Under the pieces are notes generated by a model, which saw nothing but the letters and a program-made list of their open reading frames with translations, had not been told where the DNA came from and made no database searches. DNA of 64,000 nt, from the NCBI RefSeq assembly GCF_022539505.1, contig NC_061508.1, forward strand, positions 67,527,754-67,591,753, read 5' to 3'. The stretch is from Lolium rigidum (lineage: Eukaryota > Streptophyta > Magnoliopsida > Poales > Poaceae). The translations under genes were made by a program, and so were the position numbers. Shown here one piece after another: positions 58,219 to 64,000 of the stretch. Position 1 is the stretch's first letter, and each line of letters opens with the position of its first letter.

Positions 58219-59841
58219 CTAGTGTCGCAGGTTTCTTGCAGGTTTATCGGAAATTCTTGATAAACACATCCTCAAAACTTTCCCAGCTGTCGATGGAGCA
58301 CGGGGAAGCTTCTTTATCCACGATCTGGCGGCTCCGCTCAGATGTATTTGAATGCTCTGCATGGCTGGTGCTCTGGTTTCGCCTATCAATTTTACCGTCT
58401 CGAGGTAATCGACTAGCCAATCCTCGGGATCTTGCAGGCCATCGAATTTCTTGAAACTATCGGGTAGCTTGAATCCTGATGGGACTCGAGTTTTTCGGAC
58501 CCGTCGTGTGAAACACGGGAGTCCGCACATATCCTCTTCGGCAAGTTCTGGTGAACGCCGATGTTCTCTTCTATCTTGTCGCGCTCTATCTACCCTGGCC
58601 TGAGTCGCCGTATCTCTGACTCCGCTTGCTCTCGGTGGATCTTGCACTGCTGCAGTAGGTCTCGGGCTATTTTGTCTTGCAGTTCCTTCGGGAGGTGTGG
58701 CTGCGAACGCCGCTCCCAGGGCTCCACATCCTGCCATGGCCATGTTATACAACGCTTCTCTTGGGTCCCCAGGAGGTGGTCTGGACGCTAAGATGAAAGC
58801 TTGTGTTGCCATGTATCCTGCTTCTGGTGTTTTCGGGATGATATTCCCCCTCGTGTCGATTGACATAAAAGACATATCGAGGTTTTGAATTAAAGTCTCT
58901 CTTTCAGCTTCGGGTATATTTTGCAGCCGAGATCTTGCCCTCCTTCGAGCTTCTCTGTGGCTATCTCCCGAAGTTCCTGATTGTCGACTTAACTCCGCTC
59001 TTCGCCTGCTTGATGCGGAGGCTGCCTCCTTTCTTCTGTTCAGAGCAACTGTCTGTTTTTCCAATTCTCTTCCAGCTCGGGCGAGCCTATATTGGTAAGC
59101 CTGCAATTCTTCGACCGTAGCGGTTGTCTCCATTGGTTCAGAACCATCCATAGCTCTTGCTGCTCTATCCCATGCTGCTTGTGGAAGTTGAACCTTAACA
59201 CGTGGTGTAGGCCCGACATATTTAGTGCCCAAACCTCGCCTTAGGTCAGAGGGATCGACATATGGATTTCCCAAGTCGTCGAAAGCCTCTGATGTTTCCT
59301 CCTGATCGCGACTTGCTTCTCCGATGGCGTAGATCTGATGATATTTTGAATTCTGAGCTTTGCTTGGTTTGGTGACACCATCATAGAGATTGGTGAAGAC
59401 CTTTCCAATGGTGATGGATTTGTCGATGAAGTCGAAGCTGTCGGTGTCGCTCGAGTCATCGCTTATATAGGAGTCCGCGGATGACTCGAAGGATATGTCG
59501 CTGAAGATCTTGGAGAGTTTTTTGCTTGCCTTGGTGCTGATGAAGCGTGGCGACGAAATCTCCTCGTCGCCTGACTCGATGGATGATGCCGAGCTCGAAA
59601 AATCAGGATCATCCACCGATAATCCCGACGAGATCGGAACTTCGAGACGATATGCTCCTTCTTTCTTGACGCGGAAGTGAAACTTTCCGAACGTCATCTC
59701 CATGGGCTCCTCCAGATACGCATATGCATCCAAACGGGAGGGCGGGTGAGGAATAAAATCAACGAGACTAGTTTCGATCTGTTTACCTCTGTCCATGATG
59801 TTGCTTGCTACCGACGAAGTCGACGATTTTGAACGTGCCAT
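58219..59841 (-). pseudogene. Tat-like Gypsy gag, N-terminal part
   Basis: The start is the ATG complementary to 59839-59841 (MARSKSSTSSVASNIMDRGK). The protein has a long acidic/Ser-rich domain, an Arg-rich helical stretch (RRRAELSRQSG), then the gag core PEDWLVDYLETVKLIG and HLSGAARSWIKKLP. It stops at 58219, out of frame with the C-terminal part. It forms the particle shell in intact relatives. Confidence 0.85.
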
Positions 59842-59869
59842 CGAGATCAGCTCCTTGTCGCCTCTAAAT

Positions 59870-59886
59870 CCCACAGACGGCGCCAA
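59870..59886 (-). promoter_or_regulatory. Primer binding site region of the Tat-like Gypsy
   Basis: On the minus strand TTGGCGCCGTCTGTGGG directly follows the LTR end. The GGCGCCA core fits several plant tRNA 3' ends; I do not assign the tRNA. Confidence 0.6.
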
Positions 59887-59887
59887 T

Positions 59888-60272
59888 TGACAAGGTATTA
59901 ATTGTCAATGCCTACAAGTAGTAGACTAGGGTTTCGTTGGATGTAGAGGGCAAGTAGATCTCGAAGGTTTCAGCCGAAAAGTACTCGACGATGTAAAACT
60001 AGGGTTTGCGAGACAATGAATCGATGCTTTCTTTGTCCCTCGACTCCCCCTTATATAGGAGGTGGAGCCGAGGGATTCGTGATACACAGGTTTTACAGAG
60101 TCCGGGAGGGTTTCTAACCCATCCCGCAAGATTACAAACAATGACTCCTATTACAACTCTACCTTTCCTTAATAGTATCTTGTGCTTCCGAATCTTCATA
60201 TCCTTCGAGTTGTGGGCCTTCAGTAAACCCCGGGTACCATCTTCGGCAGGCCCATTGGGGATGCCTATGTCA
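59888..60272 (-). repeat. 5' LTR of the Tat-like Gypsy
   Basis: On the minus strand it starts TGACATAGGCATCCCC at 60272 and ends ATACCTTGTCA at 59888, 385 bp, so the ends are TG...CA. A minus-strand TATA box (CTATATAAGG) lies at about 60048-60058. A fragment of the same family is at 11085-11222. Confidence 0.85.
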
Positions 60273-60779
60273 CCGCCCACAAGAGGGTAACGGACTAAGG
60301 GCGCACCTTGCCACCGTCATTGAGACCACAACGGTCATGGGTGATTTTTTTGTGATGAGCTTCCTGAAAATAATATGCAACTATTTAGTATGATTAGTTT
60401 ATCAATCATTTTAAGCCTTGGGCCAAGATGTCACATCAGCTACTATGTTGTTATCCTACCCCACCACCGCAAGTCACCATATGATGGGTTAGTATGTACC
60501 ACTAACAAAATATAGAGGCCTCGGCATGATATTTTATCAATTCCTAGCTAATCAGAAATGTACACCATCATCATGCATGTATGCACCACCACCACCAGGG
60601 AGGCAAGCGCTACACGTAATAGTGTTTGGCCAGGAAGGTCCTAAGCCAAAGCGTCCTATGGTCCTCTATCATCCCAACATAACCAACACCTTGAGCTCCG
60701 TTGTTGAGCAGGTGGTCTAAAGTCACCATTAGGGCCTTCAGACTTACCCAACATGGGTGGCTGCATAGCCGTAGGATAG
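60273..60779. other. Intergenic stretch
   Basis: No gene is seen, apart from a CACCACCACCACCA run near 60583-60597. Confidence 0.4.
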
Positions 60780-60905
60780 AAGCCAATGGAGTTGTCGACT
60801 AGTTGCCTTTTTTTCTTTTTCCTTTATGTACTCGTTTTTACTTGGATACTGGATTCATAAATGGATGTGTGCATCTTAGCTATGCAGAGGCTAGGTGTAA
60901 AAAAG
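60780..60905 (+). mobile_element. LINE 3' UTR fragment
   Basis: GGATGTGTGCATCTTAG...TATGCAGAGGCTAGGTGTAA followed by an A run resembles the conserved 3' tail of grass LINEs. No ORF2 remains upstream. Confidence 0.5.
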
Positions 60906-61200
60906 GGCCTCCAGACTGAACCTAGAGGTGTCCATGAGGATGCCACCAACTTCACGGCTTCAATCATGTTGCCAAAGATGATCACCTCATCATCCACACG
61001 GGAGGACCTCTTCATGTTCTTCTCAGCAGATATAGGGACATGATCACCCGACTTCTTAGGGCCATCAAGGATGATGGTCTTAAACTCCTATGTGTATCAA
61101 GAGGCTCACTAGAACCAATGGTAAACTTGCCAGTAGACAGACTATAAGAGAAGTTTAGTTCTGGATGGGTTTACTGAGGTACTCAGCGTTCTTGGGGTGA
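60906..61200 (-). pseudogene. Remnant of an unrecognised protein
   Basis: On the minus strand LNFSYSLSTGKFTIGSSEPL is followed, after a frame change near 61085, by TIILDGPKKSGDHVPISAEK and RVDDEVIIFGNMIEAVKLVA. It reads like real protein but I do not recognise the family. Confidence 0.35.
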
Positions 61201-62264
61201 TCCTAAGAAAGACAGTGTGTAGTTATTGGCAAGTGGTAGGTTAGATAACTAGGATGTGGACCCTATAATGCTCAGCCTCCAAGATAATGGTGAAGGTGTC
61301 CTCGTCCCATCATTCACAGCTAAGGCCTCTAAACCTTGACACATGAAGCCACCTAATTCTCCACTTCATAAGATGGTTGTATATCTGTTGTCCGGACACC
61401 TCCATGCCACAAAACACAAAAATGAGCATACAACCTGATACTTGAATCACCCAAACCCAAGAAATATCTTATTAGGTGGCAACTTCAGAAGCCCGAAATT
61501 TATTTGGGTAATTCAGGTTTATGCCCCCGGTACCCAAATAACCAGAAAATAGTAAAAAACACAATAGAAATCCCTGTCACACATGTCTTAGTACATCCCC
61601 AACACAACATAAATAAGACCTCGATCTATTCCCGCAGCCAACCCGAGCCTCGTGCCATCCCCAGCAACGCTATGACCTCTTGTCCTCTTCCTCGAGAGAC
61701 CTCACAACCACACACATGCACATCCCCTCGCGCCCATGCACCAAGCCCTCGACCTCCATACCTAGCCCTGATTCTCCCACTATCCAGAATCCAACCTGCA
61801 ACCTCCCAACCTAACAACCGCCTAAGACACGGTCGGTGCCTCCCTCAAAAACCGTTGTTGTCCCCTAAGAGCGGCAAGGGGCAACATCGCTTTCGCCACC
61901 TCTCACAAGCAAAGAAACAACCGTGCTGAGTGGTGCAACGCCACGCCTTCCACGTCCCTCATACCCGCCTGACCACCGAGAGCTCCCTCTAGTTACTCTT
62001 CTGCATCGAATAATCGAAGATTTCACACAATGCTGCTCCTAATCAGGGTAGATCAGGCAAAACTGAACCTGAATTTCCGGGCACCTGAAATGGCGGATAT
62101 TGATTTCCAGTTTCAGTTTTGAATACCCAAATTTTAAAAACCCGGAAACCTGACCCGAACTTTCAAGTAAACCCAAACGCCCACCGAGAGTTCATGTTCA
62201 CCTCCTTGATCGAAACCCTTTTTAGTCCTCACCCTGGCCCACGATGAGCTTACATATCTTTGTT
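61201..62264. other. Stretch with possible transposon-derived inverted arms
   Basis: Sequences rich in GGGTAATTCAGG-like and CCCGAAATT-like words occur at 61480-61550 and, inverted, at 62050-62180. They enclose a GC-richer middle with a long open frame (61504-61929) of low-complexity composition. This could be a decayed non-autonomous DNA element, but no clean termini were found. Confidence 0.3.
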
Positions 62265-62500
62265 GAGGGCAAAGGTTAGCATGAAAGGAGGCCACTTCAT
62301 TGTATTCCCCTTCACTGACCCCTTCATATACGCCTTACCTGTTTCGATAGCCTGCTTTCTAGCTAGCACCTTCATAGCAGAATACATAGGCATCTACGCC
62401 ACAATGGAACATATGCAAGGCTCCTCAAGAACCTCAACATTTGTAGTAAATGTCAGCATTAATTGGGAGTCATCAAAGAAGGAGGCATAGGTGGGCGGGG
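62265..62500 (-). pseudogene. Second remnant of an unrecognised protein
   Basis: On the minus strand PTYASFFDDSQLMLTFTTNV and, after a stop, MYSAMKVLARKQAIETGKAY and KWPPFMLTFALNKDM share one frame. It may belong to the same source as 60906-61200. Confidence 0.35.
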
Positions 62501-63169
62501 TATTGGTCAAAAGTATCAGTAAACATTATGGTCTACTACGTATCTAAATTTATCTCCGTTCATGTCCTTACAATGGTTACCATTAGGACTAACAATGCGT
62601 TGAGTTTAATGCTCTAAGTGGATTGCCGCCACATGGAGAAGAAGTACACAATGTAGTACCAATCCCGGTACGGTCGTACCAATGATCACACTTATACATG
62701 GATTGCATGCACGACAATGAAAATCATTAAACTCAACACACTAGTAGCTACCATACTACACATGAGGAAGATTTTGCCTGCAGATCTACAACATGGACAC
62801 ATATAATCAGGAACTAGATAGCATCATACTACACATGAGCAGGATTTCATCTGGCTCACAACATAATCAGGAGCTAGACAACAACGTACTACACATGAGT
62901 ACTAGCTTTGCATGCAAAACCTCTCATAGCACTACATAAGCATCGATCTATCACCAGATGATTAGCATCATTACGACCGGCACACAAAATCTACCAATCC
63001 AGATTCCGATGTACCTCACCCTCACACCACATCACCAAGCAACATTTTCAGAACCTTCCATACTAGATTCGACCACCCAAATCTACCACCTGGTCAAAGC
63101 TCCTTGCCTTGTGATCCCCCAACAACTAAGTAGATGACGTCTCTTAAATGGGAGGGGGGATAAATAGGG
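62501..63169. other. Intergenic stretch with diverged short repeats
   Basis: TACTACACATGAG recurs near 62755, 62827 and 62889, about 62-72 bases apart, with shared AATCAGGA words between. I see no gene. Confidence 0.45.
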
Positions 63170-63297
63170 CTTGCAAACCCGTGGTTGTATGGTTAGGAGG
63201 GCAGTTGCACACTTAACTCATTAGAGTTTAAATCTCAGATTTAACACTTTGATGTGATATTAAAAGGCGGAATATTTACTGTGTTTAAAAAAGAAAA
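63170..63297 (+). mobile_element. tRNA-derived SINE-like element
   Basis: TGTATGGTTAGGAGGGC resembles a Pol III A box and GAGTTTAAATCTC a B box, at tRNA-like spacing. An A-rich tail ends the segment near 63297. Target duplications were not identified. Confidence 0.4.
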
Positions 63298-63629
63298 AAA
63301 ACTGGCACAGGATATAGGCGTAGGTGTAGGAAATGTGGTAGAGGTGCCGACTCCAGTCCAATCCACCAGAGCGCCACCGCTGGCTGTCCGCGCGACGCGA
63401 GTCCGGCCAAACTCCCCACGGCGGCCCCGGCCGGCCCGGCCGTCCCCACCCGCAAGAAAACCAGGCTCGCACGGTCGAAAGCCAGCCACCCCGCCGCCTC
63501 TCGCCTGCTCCGCTAATAATACACCGCCGCGTTCCCACCTCGCCCCGCCACCAGCCTGCCTGCCTGCCGTCATCGGCGGGTGCCCGCCCACCGCAGCAAT
63601 AAAGCGGGACTGGGGATGCGTTGACTCAG
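63298..63629 (+). promoter_or_regulatory. GC-rich upstream region of the gene at the right end
   Basis: Base composition rises sharply before the ATG. No clear TATA box is seen, as in many plastid-protein genes. Confidence 0.35.
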
Positions 63630-63801
63630 ATGGCCTCCCTCTCCCTCTCCCTCCCCCTCCCCGCGCGCACCCCTCTGCTCCGCCTCCTCTGCCGCCCCCG
63701 GCCCCGCCGCGGCATCCTCCCCTCCGCCACGCCGCTGCCCGCACGAGCCCTCGGCCGCACCTCCCCCTCCGCTGCCGGCGCGCTCTTCCTCGGAGCAGCA
63801 G
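63630..63801 (+). CDS. First exon of a gene with predicted organelle transit peptide
   Basis: The ATG at 63630 opens MASLSLSLPLPARTPLLRLL, followed by Arg/Pro/Ser/Ala-rich sequence with no acidic residues in about 57 codons, which is typical of chloroplast or mitochondrial targeting peptides. The exon ends GCAG or GCAGG before GTACGT at 63802, phase 1. The mature protein lies outside the window, so its role is unknown. The rest of the window is intron-like. Confidence 0.55.
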
Positions 63802-64000
63802 GTACGTGCTCTGCCCTGCCCCCTCAATTCAGCACTGCCTCGTCGTCACGTCTAGCTCCCCCTGCCGGCCCGTGTTCTTAGCTTCGAATCCCACGCTCTC
63901 CCTCGCGACAACGCCTCGCGCCGGATCGCGTATCCAGCTGCGGCCGAAATGCGATCTGCGCCCGCGTGAATGTTTCCGCCGATTTTGCCGAAGCCACAGC

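Noticed and set aside
61504..61929. 141-codon plus-strand frame rich in Pro, Ser and Arg
   Set aside because: Low-complexity composition and position inside a possible transposon middle; no domain or splice signals.
1..64000. CRISPR arrays, prokaryotic operons or ribosome binding sites
   Set aside because: The window is plant nuclear DNA with introns; tandem repeats seen have no spacer structure.

Overview
The window looks like a chromosome segment of a Pooideae grass, Triticeae-like or a near relative such as oat or ryegrass; the species cannot be fixed by eye. The signs are spliceosomal introns, GC-rich first exons, Stowaway MITEs, plant LINEs with the grass-type 3' tail, BARE/Angela-like and SIRE/Maximus-like Copia elements, and several Gypsy families whose LTRs begin TGATACGTC. 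Two 100-base runs of N (29043-29142 and 47137-47236) mark assembly gaps inside repeats.

Positions 1-11 kb are the gene-bearing left end. A decayed ten-exon Ulp1/C48-type cysteine protease gene (1-3009) is followed by an unknown small minus-strand protein (3284-3766). Next come two tandem B3-domain paralogues with Arg/Gly-rich N termini. The first (4586-5026) is intact and the second (6900-7374) carries a one-base frameshift. Between them lie three copies of a roughly 470 bp repeat, each holding a long hairpin. On the minus strand are two exons, possibly of one gene, encoding an Ala/Gly-rich N terminus (10305-10617) and an XS-type zinc finger (8490-8786).

Positions 11-23.5 kb hold MITE and LINE remains, including a 1.4 kb RT-less retroposon with a 12 bp target duplication, and a gene for a membrane protein with five PGG domains (17187-22166). 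That gene is split by a 2.24 kb PIF/Harbinger element (18121-20360) bounded by TTA duplications. Removing the element and one TTA leaves an open frame of 870 codons. The element carries a DDE transposase with one frameshift and a 111 bp near-palindrome near its 3' end.

Positions 23.5-60.3 kb are a stack of LTR retrotransposons: a short-LTR Copia (23535-25862); a Gypsy element with gag (25863-29288, gapped); a decayed BARE/Angela-like Copia (29289-37181) that itself carries a 1.27 kb unknown insertion; SIRE/Maximus-like LTRs and internal sequence on the minus strand (37182-44056); pol-less Gypsy elements with a small acidic ORF (44057-53779); and a minus-strand Tat-like Gypsy with gag, protease, RT, two RNase H regions and integrase (53780-60272). 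Nearly all coding regions here are broken.

Positions 60.3-64 kb hold a LINE tail, remnants of an unrecognised minus-strand protein, a SINE-like segment, and the first exon of a new gene with a predicted organelle transit peptide (63630-63801) that continues beyond the window.

The host genes do not form a pathway. The strongest biological stories are the transposon-interrupted five-PGG gene, the hairpin array between the B3 paralogues, and the palindrome inside the Harbinger element.
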